A stretch of DNA of 46,075 bases from Marinilabiliaceae bacterium (GTDB lineage: Bacteria; Bacteroidota; Bacteroidia; Bacteroidales; Marinilabiliaceae): contig JAEINY010000017.1 in NCBI GenBank assembly GCA_016342595.1, forward strand, positions 1 to 46,075. Direction: 5' to 3'. Shown piece by piece: positions 9,804-19,711 of the stretch (positions are counted from its first letter, which is position 1; each line of letters opens with the position of its first letter). Position numbers and translations under genes: made by a program. The notes under the pieces are model-generated. The model was not told the DNA's origin and searched no databases. It saw nothing but the letters and a program-made list of their open reading frames with translations.

Positions 9804-12800
9804 ATGAAGACGTTTCGACTTGTTTACCTGGTAGGGATTTTGATTTTGGCAGGATGTGGAAAGCATTCGAAAAATAATCTAACTCAATATGTCGATCCCA
9901 TGATTGGGACCGCGGCACATGGCCATACTTTTCCCGGAGCGACCACTCCTTTTGGGATGGTGCAGTTAAGTCCCGATACGGGGACAGAAGGTTGGGACTG
10001 GTGCAGTGGATATCATTACTCAGATAGTTCTATTATTGGGTTTTCACACACGCACCTGAGCGGAACGGGAGGCGCTGACCTGGGCGATATTTTGGTGATG
10101 CCATATATCGGGGAGCTCAAATGGGAAGCGGGGATGAAAGAAGATCCTGATGCAGGGTACCGATCTCGTTTTTCACGCACCACCGAAGTAGCACAGGCAG
10201 GTTACTACGAAGTTATACTAGACGATTACGGAATAAAGGCAGAGTTAACGGCCACTCCACGTACCGGGATTCACCGGTATCGCTTTCCCAAAAGTCAGGA
10301 GGCACGGATCATTGTTGATTTACAACATGGTATTTCGGATTCGCCTAAAGGATGTTGGATAAAAGTAAATGGTAATAATGAGCTGGTGGGCTTACGGCGT
10401 TCTCAGGGCTGGGCGGCCGATCAAAATGTCTATTTTGTGGCTCAGTTCTCTAAGGAATTTAAAGCATATCATCTTTCGGCTGATGGCCGTCTAGTCACAA
10501 ATGGTGATATCGCTAAAGGAAAATTTTCCAAAGTAATACTTGACTTTGCCACATCTAATGATGAAGAGGTAGTGGTTAAAGTTGGTATTTCGGCTGTGGA
10601 TGTTGATGGCGCTCGTGGTAATCTGGCGGACGAAGCACCTCACTGGAGTTTTAATCAATACAAGGATGCGGCACGTGAATTGTGGAACCAGCAGTTATCT
10701 AAAATTGAAGTGGAAGGAGGTACGGATGAACAAAAGACGGTGTTCTATACGTCACTTTACCACGCCAGTATAACACCTAACCTATTTTCAGATGCGGATG
10801 GCCGATACCGTGGAATGGATAAACAAATTCATCAAAGCGATGCACATAACATGTACCATATCTTTTCGCTGTGGGATACATTTAGAGCTACGCATCCGTT
10901 GTTTACATTGATGGCTCCGGAGAAAAATGAAGAATTTATTCAAACCATGCTGGTTCAGTCTGAGCAACATGGATTATTACCCGTTTGGGAATTAGCAGGT
11001 AATGAAACAGGCACTATGATTGGTTATCATTCCATTCCGGTTATTTGGGATGCCTGGCAAAAGGGATATCGTAATTTTGATGCTGAGAAAGCTTTTGAAG
11101 CCATGAAAAAGTCAGCCAATATGAATCACATCGGATTGGCAGATTATAAAAACTTAGGTTTCATCCCTATGGAACGTGAAGGAAATAGTGTTTCCAAAAT
11201 AGTGGAATATGCTTACGATGATTGGTGCATTGCCCAAATGGCCAACGCTCTGGGAAAAAAGAAGGATTATGCGCTTTTCTCCAAACGTGCTCAATCTTAT
11301 AAAAATGTATTTGATACAGAGATTGGTTTCATGCGGGGGCGTGCTGCTAATGGTGCCTGGCGTACCCCTTTTAACCCCATCGAAAGTAGTATTCTGGGAT
11401 CGGGTGATTTTACAGAAGGTAACTCATGGCATTACACTTTTTTTGCACCCCATGATATGAATACTTTAATGGAATTGTATGGTGGCGATGAGGCTTTTGT
11501 AGCGAAAATAGATGAATTATTTGACCTTGAATCGGTGCGTACCAATGATGATGCCCACGATATTTCGGGCTTATTAGGACAATACGCTCAAGGTAATGAA
11601 CCATCGCACCATGTGGCTTATTTGTACAACTATGCTGGTCAGCCATGGAAGACACAGGAAAAGGTGACCTTGATTATGGATTCGTTGTATAGCGCTCAGC
11701 CTGACGGATTGTGTGGCAATGAGGATTGTGGCCAGATGTCTGCCTGGTATGCTTTTTCGGCCATGGGATTATATCCTGTTACGCCGGGTGATGGCAAATA
11801 TACCATTGGTTCGCCCATTTTTGATAAAGTTACTTTGAACCTGGAGAATGGAAATACCTTTTCCTTTGTGACGAATAATGTGAATAGCGATAATATTTAT
11901 ATCCAATCGGCATCTTTAAATGGAAGCAACTACACCAAAAGTTATCTGAGCCATGAAGTTATTGAAAAAGGTGGGGAAATAGTTTTTGAGATGGGACATC
12001 AACCCAATAAAAAGTTTGGTTCCGCTGTTGAAGACCGACCGGTCAACAGAGCCAATCCATCCAATTGGAATATTAAACCATTGGAGGAATCGGTCGTGTT
12101 TATTCCTTTTGCCAATGATGATTTGGTTCTGTTTGGGAAGCACAAACACGTGACTTTGAATAGTTATTCCAAAGATTCTCAAATACGTTATACACTGGAC
12201 GGTTCTGAACCCGATGAAAACTCAAAGGTCTACAGTAAACCAATTACACTCCGCAAAACAACTACGTTGAGAGCTAAAGGTTTTGTGAAAGGAATGAAAA
12301 CCAGTGAAGAATTTAAACGCCATTACATCCGGGCTATCTTTAATGAAGGGGGGTCCGGTTGTCCGTTGATTCATTTATCCTGGCCCCCGGCTGGTAATTA
12401 TAAAGCTATGGGAGAGCTTGCCCTTTTAAATGGCGAGTTAGGCTCTGATAATTTCCACGATGGGCATTGGCTGGGATTTAATACCGACATGGAAGCGACG
12501 ATTCAGTTATGTCGCAAGGAAAGGGTTAATCGTGTTTCAGTTGGTTTTTTACAGAATACAGGTTCCTGGATTTTCTTACCGGAGTCTTTAGAAGTATCTG
12601 TTTCAAGTGATGGTAAATCCTACAAAACGGTTAGCATCGTTAAGAACCCGATCACCTCAGATGATCGTCAAGTGCAACGTGTGGAGTTCGCAACGGAACT
12701 GATAAAAGTAAATGCCAAATATGTGAAAGTAAAAGCGAAAGGTTTGCCTCAATTACCCGATTGGCATCCGGGAGCAGGCAATCGACCTTGGATATTCTCT

Positions 12801-12824
12801 GACGAAATAATTATTGAACGATAA
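9804..12824 (+). CDS. GH92 alpha-mannosidase lipoprotein with chitobiase-C-like and discoidin-like C-terminal modules
   Basis: This 1006-residue lipoprotein has a lipobox ILILAGC with the lipidated Cys at residue 18. Residues of about 28-740 are a glycoside hydrolase family 92 domain. GH92 enzymes are calcium-dependent exo-alpha-mannosidases. It opens with YVDPMIGT and FPGATTPFGMVQLSPD, carries the TEGNSWHY segment with the expected general acid (E538), then GNEPSHH and the CGNEDCGQMSAW segment (E640, D641) that carries the base in characterised members. After the catalytic part come a beta-sandwich resembling the chitobiase/hexosaminidase C-terminal domain (YTLDGSEPD, residues of about 770-845) and a discoidin-like module (850-1006). 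The first hydrophobic Met start is secure. Another GH92 follows after 13 bp. The linkage cleaved (alpha-1,2 or -1,3) cannot be fixed by eye. Confidence 0.93.
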   Translation: MKTFRLVYLVGILILAGCGKHSKNNLTQYVDPMIGTAAHGHTFPGATTPFGMVQLSPDTGTEGWDWCSGYHYSDSSIIGFSHTHLSGTGGADLGDILVMPYIGELKWEAGMKEDPDAGYRSRFSRTTEVAQAGYYEVILDDYGIKAELTATPRTGIHRYRFPKSQEARIIVDLQHGISDSPKGCWIKVNGNNELVGLRRSQGWAADQNVYFVAQFSKEFKAYHLSADGRLVTNGDIAKGKFSKVILDFATSNDEEVVVKVGISAVDVDGARGNLADEAPHWSFNQYKDAARELWNQQLSKIEVEGGTDEQKTVFYTSLYHASITPNLFSDADGRYRGMDKQIHQSDAHNMYHIFSLWDTFRATHPLFTLMAPEKNEEFIQTMLVQSEQHGLLPVWELAGNETGTMIGYHSIPVIWDAWQKGYRNFDAEKAFEAMKKSANMNHIGLADYKNLGFIPMEREGNSVSKIVEYAYDDWCIAQMANALGKKKDYALFSKRAQSYKNVFDTEIGFMRGRAANGAWRTPFNPIESSILGSGDFTEGNSWHYTFFAPHDMNTLMELYGGDEAFVAKIDELFDLESVRTNDDAHDISGLLGQYAQGNEPSHHVAYLYNYAGQPWKTQEKVTLIMDSLYSAQPDGLCGNEDCGQMSAWYAFSAMGLYPVTPGDGKYTIGSPIFDKVTLNLENGNTFSFVTNNVNSDNIYIQSASLNGSNYTKSYLSHEVIEKGGEIVFEMGHQPNKKFGSAVEDRPVNRANPSNWNIKPLEESVVFIPFANDDLVLFGKHKHVTLNSYSKDSQIRYTLDGSEPDENSKVYSKPITLRKTTTLRAKGFVKGMKTSEEFKRHYIRAIFNEGGSGCPLIHLSWPPAGNYKAMGELALLNGELGSDNFHDGHWLGFNTDMEATIQLCRKERVNRVSVGFLQNTGSWIFLPESLEVSVSSDGKSYKTVSIVKNPITSDDRQVQRVEFATELIKVNAKYVKVKAKGLPQLPDWHPGAGNRPWIFSDEIIIER

Positions 12825-12837
12825 AAACGAATATTTC

Positions 12838-15096
12838 ATGTATAAAATAGTAAGTAGTTTTTTCATAGTGATTTTAGTTGTTCTGGTGATGGGTTGTTCT
12901 TCTGATCAGCCACAGCCAGAACGGCTAACTTCTTACGTTAATCCGTTTATGGGGACCGATGGTCCGGGTAACACCTACCCAGGCGCTACTGTGCCATTTG
13001 GTATGGTTCAGCTCAGTCCTGACATGGGTTTATCAGGTTGGGATCGCATCGCCGGCTATTATTATCCGGATACCATCATTAGCGGATTTAGTCACATGCA
13101 TTTGACCGGGACAGGTGCTGGTGATCTGTACGATATCTTGTTAACACCCATCAATTCTAAAGCAACGAAAACGATAAAGGAAAATGGATTTCGTCCCTAC
13201 AGTCGTTTCTCGCATGATGCTGAACATGCTGAACCAGGTTACTACCAGGTAATGTTAAAGGATTTTGGGATTAATGCCGAATTAACAGCAACAGAACGAA
13301 CAGGTATTCATCAATATACTTTTCCTAAAGATGAACAATCCGGATTTATCATTGATCTGGGATATTCGCTTAATTGGGATGGGCCCACCGATACTTATCT
13401 GAAAGTAGAAGATAAGCAAACCATCGTGGGTTATCGTTTCTCAAGTGGTTGGGCTCCTGATCAACGGGTATTTTTTGTAGCGCGTTTCTCAAAGCCTTTT
13501 GAGTTGGTGGAGTTGTATGCAGCCAATAAATTAACTGAAGGAAAGGAAGTCAAAAACAAGCACACCAAAGTAAAAGTGGCTTTTAATACGGAGGAATCTG
13601 AAAAAGTGATGGTGAAATTAGGTGTTTCGTCAGCTAGCATTGAGGGTGCGCGTAAAAGTGTAAATCAGGAAGTGCCCCATTGGGATTTTGAGAAAGCCCG
13701 GTTGGCAGCTTCTGATGTTTGGGAGCAAGAACTCTCCAAGATTAAAATCAAATCGTCTAACCTGGAGTGGAAGCAAACCTTTTATACCGGCTTGTATCAA
13801 TCCATGTTGGCGCCTACCCTTTTAAGCGATCCGGATGGTATGTATAAAGGTGCCGATGGTCAATATCACAAAGCTGAGGGGTATAAAAAGTACGATACCT
13901 TTTCATTGTGGGATACTTTTAGGGCAGCCCATCCACTTTATACCGTTATGCATCCTGAGCGGGTGCAGGATATGATTCATTCCATGATGAGTCATTATCG
14001 GGAAACAGGCTTAACGCCGGTGTGGTCTATGCAGGGGAATGAAACCAATATGATGATTGGTTACCATGCCATTCCTGTGATTGTGGATGCCTATTACAAA
14101 GGACTGCTATCTGATTTTGATCTCCAGGAAGTTTTTGAGGCTTGTAAATCCAATGCCATGGATGATGCGCACGGGATTAAGGAATATAGAGAATTGGGAT
14201 ATGTGCCTATTTCATTCGATCATGAAAACTGGTCAGTATCTAAAACATTGGAGTACGCATATGATGATTGGTGCATCGCTCAATTGGCAAAAGCCCTGGA
14301 TAAGAATGAGGATTACGCTTATTTCATGAAACGTGCTGATTTTTGGAAAAATCACTACGATGAAGCGTCTACTTTTATGCGTCCTAAATATGCCGATGGG
14401 CGTTTTATTGAGAAATTTGTAGCGAAGGATTATACCGATCATTTTTGTGAGAGTAATGCCTGGCATTATTTCTGGTTTGTGCCTCATAATATTCAGGGAT
14501 TGATAAAGACCACCGGAGGGTTTCAACCCTTTGAAGCCAAGTTGGACAGCATGTTTACTTACCATCCTGAAGATGCGGATGACTTACCTATTTTTAGCAC
14601 CGGAATGATCGGGCAATATGCTCATGGAAACGAGCCCAGTCATCATGTGGGTTATTTATATAACTATCTGGGCAAACCCTGGAAATCACAGAAACTACTG
14701 CGTGAAATCATGGAAACGCAATATAAACCCGTACCTAATGGGCACTGTGGTAATGAAGATTGTGGACAGATGTCATCCTGGTATATTTTTAGCTCTTTGG
14801 GTTTTTATCCGGTTAACCCGGCTGATGGTATTTATGTGATCGGAACGCCTTTATGGGAGGAAGCGACCTTGAGTCTTCCAAATGGAAAAACTTTTAACGT
14901 GATTAGTCAGAATAGTGGAGCAGCAAATAAATACATTCAGTCAGTCACTCTTAATGGCAAAGCACTTGAGAAATCATGGATCGCTCATCAAGATATTTTG
15001 AATGGAGGTACTTTGGAATTTGTGATGGGAGCTCAGCCTAATACATTACTTTGGGTAAATCCGGAAGCCTATCCCCCATCTTATCCAAGGCAATAA
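12838..15096 (+). CDS. GH92 alpha-mannosidase lipoprotein (second copy)
   Basis: This 752-residue protein consists of a lipoprotein signal (MYKIVSSFFIVILVVLVMGC) and one GH92 exo-alpha-mannosidase domain. An upstream in-frame ATG at 12814 would overlap the previous gene and place eight charged residues before the signal peptide, so I chose 12838. The motifs follow the first copy closely: YVNPFMGTDGPGNTYPGATVPF, the acid E538 in CESNAWHYFW, GNEPSHHVGYLYNY, and CGNEDCGQMSSW (E640, D641). The key residues have identical numbering in the two proteins. It lacks the C-terminal accessory modules of its neighbour. The 13-bp gap makes it part of the same operon, and the two enzymes probably split different linkages or different branches of one glycan. 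Confidence 0.93.
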   Translation: MYKIVSSFFIVILVVLVMGCSSDQPQPERLTSYVNPFMGTDGPGNTYPGATVPFGMVQLSPDMGLSGWDRIAGYYYPDTIISGFSHMHLTGTGAGDLYDILLTPINSKATKTIKENGFRPYSRFSHDAEHAEPGYYQVMLKDFGINAELTATERTGIHQYTFPKDEQSGFIIDLGYSLNWDGPTDTYLKVEDKQTIVGYRFSSGWAPDQRVFFVARFSKPFELVELYAANKLTEGKEVKNKHTKVKVAFNTEESEKVMVKLGVSSASIEGARKSVNQEVPHWDFEKARLAASDVWEQELSKIKIKSSNLEWKQTFYTGLYQSMLAPTLLSDPDGMYKGADGQYHKAEGYKKYDTFSLWDTFRAAHPLYTVMHPERVQDMIHSMMSHYRETGLTPVWSMQGNETNMMIGYHAIPVIVDAYYKGLLSDFDLQEVFEACKSNAMDDAHGIKEYRELGYVPISFDHENWSVSKTLEYAYDDWCIAQLAKALDKNEDYAYFMKRADFWKNHYDEASTFMRPKYADGRFIEKFVAKDYTDHFCESNAWHYFWFVPHNIQGLIKTTGGFQPFEAKLDSMFTYHPEDADDLPIFSTGMIGQYAHGNEPSHHVGYLYNYLGKPWKSQKLLREIMETQYKPVPNGHCGNEDCGQMSSWYIFSSLGFYPVNPADGIYVIGTPLWEEATLSLPNGKTFNVISQNSGAANKYIQSVTLNGKALEKSWIAHQDILNGGTLEFVMGAQPNTLLWVNPEAYPPSYPRQ

Positions 15097-15229
15097 AAAA
15101 TGAAAAAGCGGTGTAAGGGTAGTCGGTTTAATTCTACGTTATCAGATTAGACAGTCAAATGACCGTGCCCTTTCTCTCCTTTAATTGTATTTGATGTTTT
15201 GAGAAGAGAAAACAAATAATGATAAATAT

Positions 15230-17782
15230 ATGATTACGAAGCAAAAGCTATCTTACTTATTAATTGTGGTGTGTGTGGCTGTCATGACCTTTGGTTGTCA
15301 GAAGCAGAATACAACACCTCTCGTACATAAAGAATACATTCATGAGGGTTGGTCGTTTGTACAAGCTGATAAAAGTGAAAAAATGCCTGCAGTAGTGCCG
15401 GGTGTAGTACATACTGACTTGTTAAACAATGGTATCATTGGAGATCCTTTTTATCGGAGTAATGAAAAGGAACAGCAATGGATCAATGAAAAGGATTGGA
15501 TTTATGAAACCTATTTTCAGATTAATGAAAGTCAAAAATCGGCCGATCAACTTAATTTAGTCTTTGAGGGTTTAGATACTCATGCCAAAGTCTATGTGAA
15601 CGATCAGGAAGTTTTGCAAGCGGATAATATGTATCGTGCCTGGACAGTGACTATTAAAGACCTTGTGAATGATGGCGAGAATCACTTAAAAGTCTATTTT
15701 CGATCACCGGAGTCTTATAATAAAGAGCAAGCTGAAAGGTTGGCTTATAGTCTGCCTGAAGATGAACGGGTACATTCCCGTAAAGCCCCCTATCATTTTG
15801 GATGGGATTGGGGACCGAAGTTTTTAACTGCTGGTATCTGGCGGCCGGTGCACATCGAAAGCTATTCCACAGCTAAAATCGAGAATGTCTTTCTGGTTCA
15901 GAAGGAGTTGAATGATCAAAAGGCGACTGTAAAGGCTGAAGTGAACTTAAATGTAGTTGAGGCAGGAACAGCCACCATTAAAGTTTCCAGCCTTGATAAT
16001 AGCTTTAAATCCGTTGAATTATCAGTGCTGCTGAAGGAAGGTGTTCAATCTAAAAACATAGAGTTTGAAATTGATAATCCGGAGTTGTGGTGGAGCCATG
16101 GTTTGGGTGAGGCCCACCTATACCCTGTTTCTATTGAATTGATGACAGCTAATGGAACGGATAAAATTGAAGATCGCATTGGGTTACGTACAGTTGAACT
16201 GGTTCAGCAAGACGATGAGTTTGGTCGTAGTTTCTTCTTCCGGTTAAATGGTGTTCCTGTGTTTGCTAAGGGAGCCAATTATATTCCATCAGAGAGTTTC
16301 CTGACACGCGTGGATGATGCCGTTTATGAGCGTACCATTCAAGATGCGGTGAAGGCAAATTTTAACATGTTACGCGTTTGGGGTGGTGGAATTTACGAGA
16401 ATAAAAAGTTCTATGACCTGTGTGATGAGAATGGCATTATGGTATGGCAGGATTTCATGTTTGCCTGTGCCATGTATCCCGGCGATGAAGCATTTATCAG
16501 TACAGTACGTGAAGAAGCGGTTCAAAATGTGGAACGATTGCGCAATCATCCCTCTATTGTTTTGTGGTGTGGAAATAATGAAATATACAACGGATGGCAA
16601 GATTGGGGATGGCAAAAATCGAGAGGTTATTCTTCACAAGATTCAGCAAAGATCTATAATGATTATGATCGTTTATTCCATAAACTTTTGCCGGAGGTAT
16701 TAGCTGAGAAAGATCCGACGCGTGGTTATTGGCCCTCCTCTCCCTCCTATGGTTGGGGACATAACGAATCTCTTACTACGGGTGATAATCACTATTGGGG
16801 TGTTTGGTGGGGCAAAGAGCCTTTTGACATGTACAAGAAGAAAGTGAGCCGTTTCATGAGCGAGTTTGGCTTTCAGTCATTTCCAGACATGAATACCATT
16901 AATTCTTTCTCTAAACCGGAAGATCAGGATTTGGCCTCTGATGTGATGCGCACTCATCAAAAACATCCAATTGGTAACCAAACCATTGAAGAATACTTGT
17001 TGCGCGACTATCGTCAGCCAAAAGATTTTGAGTCATTTGTGTATGTGAGCCAGGTATTACAGGCCGAAGGTATGATGACCGGTATTGCTGCTCACCGTCA
17101 GGCTATGCCATATAGTATGGGGACGCTTTATTGGCAGTTTAATGATTGCTGGCCGGTTGTTTCCTGGGCCAGTGTGGATTATTACGGACGTTGGAAGGCC
17201 ATGCATTATTTCGTACGTAAGGCCTATGATAACTTATTTTTGAGTACAGATCAGGACAATGACCAGCTTAGTATCTACTTAGTTTCCGATTTATTAAAAG
17301 ATACATCAGGTATGTTGAAACTGACTTTGATTGATTTCACTGGTAATGTGCTCAATGAAGCATCTATTGATGTGACGGCAAAAGGAAATATCAGTACTAA
17401 GATTTATGATAAGAAAATATCGGATCTTTTAAATGGAGCTGATCCCCAAAATGCCGTACTTAAAGTAGAATTGATGAATAGTGGTAAGATTATAGCTGAT
17501 AATCTGCATTATTTCACCAGGCCGAAGGATCTGAAGTTAGCCAAACCAACGATTAGTACCAGGGTTGAAAAAGCTGCCAATGGTTATAAAGTAACATTGA
17601 AAAGTAATCAATTAGCTAAGAATATCTATTTGAATGCCAAAAGCGTTGATGGCTGGTGGAGTAACAATTACTTTGATTTGTTACCCAACACCGATGTCGT
17701 TGTTTATTTTGAAACAACTAATAAAGACAGTGACTTAGCCTCTCAATTAGGCATCCAATCATTAGTTGATAGTTATCGATAA
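15230..17782 (+). CDS. GH2 family beta-mannosidase lipoprotein
   Basis: This 850-residue glycoside hydrolase of the beta-mannosidase branch of GH2 should release beta-1,4-linked mannose from non-reducing ends. It has a lipoprotein signal ending VMTFGC. The jelly-roll N-domain (about 35-220) includes the APYHFGWDWGPKF segment, typical of beta-mannosidases. An immunoglobulin-like domain and a TIM barrel follow. The acid/base E451 sits in WCGNNEIYNG and the nucleophile E545 in FMSEFGFQSFPD. A beta-sandwich C-terminal part ends the protein. The length is normal. It lies 133 bp after the second GH92 and is closed by a strong terminator, so the two GH92 genes and this gene could form one unit. A role on N-glycan cores or beta-mannan fits. 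Confidence 0.92.
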   Translation: MITKQKLSYLLIVVCVAVMTFGCQKQNTTPLVHKEYIHEGWSFVQADKSEKMPAVVPGVVHTDLLNNGIIGDPFYRSNEKEQQWINEKDWIYETYFQINESQKSADQLNLVFEGLDTHAKVYVNDQEVLQADNMYRAWTVTIKDLVNDGENHLKVYFRSPESYNKEQAERLAYSLPEDERVHSRKAPYHFGWDWGPKFLTAGIWRPVHIESYSTAKIENVFLVQKELNDQKATVKAEVNLNVVEAGTATIKVSSLDNSFKSVELSVLLKEGVQSKNIEFEIDNPELWWSHGLGEAHLYPVSIELMTANGTDKIEDRIGLRTVELVQQDDEFGRSFFFRLNGVPVFAKGANYIPSESFLTRVDDAVYERTIQDAVKANFNMLRVWGGGIYENKKFYDLCDENGIMVWQDFMFACAMYPGDEAFISTVREEAVQNVERLRNHPSIVLWCGNNEIYNGWQDWGWQKSRGYSSQDSAKIYNDYDRLFHKLLPEVLAEKDPTRGYWPSSPSYGWGHNESLTTGDNHYWGVWWGKEPFDMYKKKVSRFMSEFGFQSFPDMNTINSFSKPEDQDLASDVMRTHQKHPIGNQTIEEYLLRDYRQPKDFESFVYVSQVLQAEGMMTGIAAHRQAMPYSMGTLYWQFNDCWPVVSWASVDYYGRWKAMHYFVRKAYDNLFLSTDQDNDQLSIYLVSDLLKDTSGMLKLTLIDFTGNVLNEASIDVTAKGNISTKIYDKKISDLLNGADPQNAVLKVELMNSGKIIADNLHYFTRPKDLKLAKPTISTRVEKAANGYKVTLKSNQLAKNIYLNAKSVDGWWSNNYFDLLPNTDVVVYFETTNKDSDLASQLGIQSLVDSYR

Positions 17783-17789
17783 TTTTAAC

Positions 17790-17823
17790 AACATCTGATC
17801 TTTTAAGATCAGATGTTTTTTTT
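17790..17823 (+). terminator. Strong intrinsic terminator after the GH2 gene
   Basis: AACATCTGATC pairs perfectly with GATCAGATGTT around the loop TTTTAA, followed by eight T residues (17816-17823). It starts 8 bp after the GH2 stop codon. It also covers the first possible ATG (17813) of the following reading frame, which argues against using that ATG as the symporter start. Confidence 0.92.
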
Positions 17824-17839
17824 AACCAATTTCTATAAA

Positions 17840-19678
17840 ATGACACTACAATTTGTTGATTTGCTCATTATCTTCGGATACCTTGTTTTAACCGTTTTCA
17901 TCGGTTTTATTATTTCCAAGAAGGCCTCTAAAAACTTAGATAGTTACTTTTTGGGTGGGAAAACGATTCCCTGGTACATGTTAGGCTTATCCAATGCCTC
18001 TGGTATGTTTGATATTACCGGTACCATGTGGATGGTGGCCATCATGTTTATTTATGGTATTAAAAGTGTTTTCATACCCTGGTTATGGCCCGTATGGAAT
18101 CAGGTTATTCTGATGGTTTTTCTAGCTGTTTGGATGCGTCGGTCCAATGTGTTAACCGGTGCTGAATGGTTGAAAACCCGTTTTGGAGATTCCAGGGGAA
18201 CGAAGTTATCACATATTAGCGTCGTCATTTTTGCTTTAGTAGCAGTGATCGGTTTCATTGCTTATTCATTCGAAGGTATCGGAAAATTTGCCATCATGTT
18301 TTTACCTTGGGATTTATCCGTTTCTATCTTGGGATTCATGATTCCTTCGGAGCGAATGTATGCCCTCATCATTATGGGGATTACCACCTTATATGTTGTC
18401 AAAGGAGGTATGTACAGTGTGGTGATGACGGAAGTGCTTCAGTTCCTGGTGATGACAGTTTCATGTATCCTTATTGGTGTTATTGCCATGAATTTGGTAT
18501 CGCCTGAACAATTGCATGCGGTAGTACCCAGTGGGTGGGATAATTTATGGTTTGGCTGGAAACTGGATCTCAATTGGACAACCTTTCCGGAGCAGGTGAA
18601 TCAAGCCCTCAATGCTAAAATAGGAAGCGATGGATACGAGTTGTTCTCCGTATTCATGATGATCGTTATTTTCAGGGGTATTTTAGTGAGTATTGCCGGT
18701 CCTGTGCCGGGTTATGACATGCAACGTGTCTTAGCGACTAAAACGCCTAAAGAATCGGCCATGATGAGTGGATTTGTATCCTTGGTATTGTTCATTCCCC
18801 GTTATTTTATGATTGCTGGTTTAGCGATAATTGCCCTGGTTTATTTTGAACCCCAGCAATTATTAGCGGATGGTCAACTTGACTTTGAAAAAATATTACC
18901 ATTTGCCTTAAAGAATTTTATTCCGGCGGGTGTTTTAGGAATTATCCTGGCAGGATTAATTGCGGCCTTTATGTCCACGTTTGCGGCCAATGTGAACGCA
19001 GGTCCTGCTTATATTGTAAACGATATCTATAAGAAGTTTATCAACCCCAATGCCTCCAATCAGACTTATGTACGGATGAGTTACCTGGCCTCTATTTTGG
19101 TTGTGGTGGTCGGTATTTCATTTGGCTTTTTTGTTTCTTCCATCAATGATATTTTACAATGGTTAACAGCCGCCTTGTTTGGGGGGTATGCAGCCTCTAA
19201 TTTCCTCAAGTGGATCTGGTGGCGTTTTAACGGCTATGGCTATTTCTGGGGTATGATAGCAGGTTTGGTGGCCTCCTTTCTGGTACCTCAATTGTTTCCT
19301 GATTTATCAGTTATTTTAGCTTTCCCTTTCATTATTCTGCCACTCTCGACCTTCGGTTCTGTAGTGGGGTGTTTATTGACGCCTGCAGATGATGAAGAAG
19401 TGCTCAAATCATTTTATAAAACGGTTCGTCCCTGGGGATTTTGGAAACCGATTGATCAACTCGTTAAACAAGAAGATTCTAATTTTAAACCGAATAGATC
19501 CTTTAAAAGAGACATGCTCAATACAGGCATTGGTGTAATTTGGCAGATGGCATTGATTATTTTCCCAATCTTCGTGGTGATCAGGCAGTATAATAATGCG
19601 ATTATAGCCTTTGTCGTTATTGTGATTACCTCATATATTTTAAAAGTGAATTGGTTGAATAAATTAGAAAACGAGTAA
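17840..19678 (+). CDS. Sodium:solute symporter (SSS) family transporter
   Basis: This 612-residue inner-membrane protein of the SSS/SGLT family has about 13-14 membrane segments. It begins MTLQFVDLLIIFGYLVLTVF and carries the family-typical SYFLGGKTIPWYMLGLSNAS segment in the first loop, plus GPAYIVNDIYKKFINP later. These are features of bacterial sugar-type symporters. The earlier ATG at 17813 lies inside the terminator stem, so 17840 is preferred. It probably brings the mannose-containing product of the extracellular enzymes into the cytoplasm. The substrate is inferred from its position between GH2 and GH130 genes, not from sequence. The GH130 gene follows after 33 bp, indicating co-transcription. 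Confidence 0.9.
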   Translation: MTLQFVDLLIIFGYLVLTVFIGFIISKKASKNLDSYFLGGKTIPWYMLGLSNASGMFDITGTMWMVAIMFIYGIKSVFIPWLWPVWNQVILMVFLAVWMRRSNVLTGAEWLKTRFGDSRGTKLSHISVVIFALVAVIGFIAYSFEGIGKFAIMFLPWDLSVSILGFMIPSERMYALIIMGITTLYVVKGGMYSVVMTEVLQFLVMTVSCILIGVIAMNLVSPEQLHAVVPSGWDNLWFGWKLDLNWTTFPEQVNQALNAKIGSDGYELFSVFMMIVIFRGILVSIAGPVPGYDMQRVLATKTPKESAMMSGFVSLVLFIPRYFMIAGLAIIALVYFEPQQLLADGQLDFEKILPFALKNFIPAGVLGIILAGLIAAFMSTFAANVNAGPAYIVNDIYKKFINPNASNQTYVRMSYLASILVVVVGISFGFFVSSINDILQWLTAALFGGYAASNFLKWIWWRFNGYGYFWGMIAGLVASFLVPQLFPDLSVILAFPFIILPLSTFGSVVGCLLTPADDEEVLKSFYKTVRPWGFWKPIDQLVKQEDSNFKPNRSFKRDMLNTGIGVIWQMALIIFPIFVVIRQYNNAIIAFVVIVITSYILKVNWLNKLENE

Positions 19679-19711
19679 ATCTGTTATTATCAATTTCAAC
19701 ATATTTGAAAA

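Noticed and set aside
12814..12837. Start of the second GH92 at 12814
   Set aside because: It would overlap the previous gene and put a charged stretch before a perfect lipoprotein signal; 12838 fits better.
17813..17839. Start of the symporter at 17813
   Set aside because: This ATG lies within the stem of a strong terminator, and the nine added residues are not conserved-looking.
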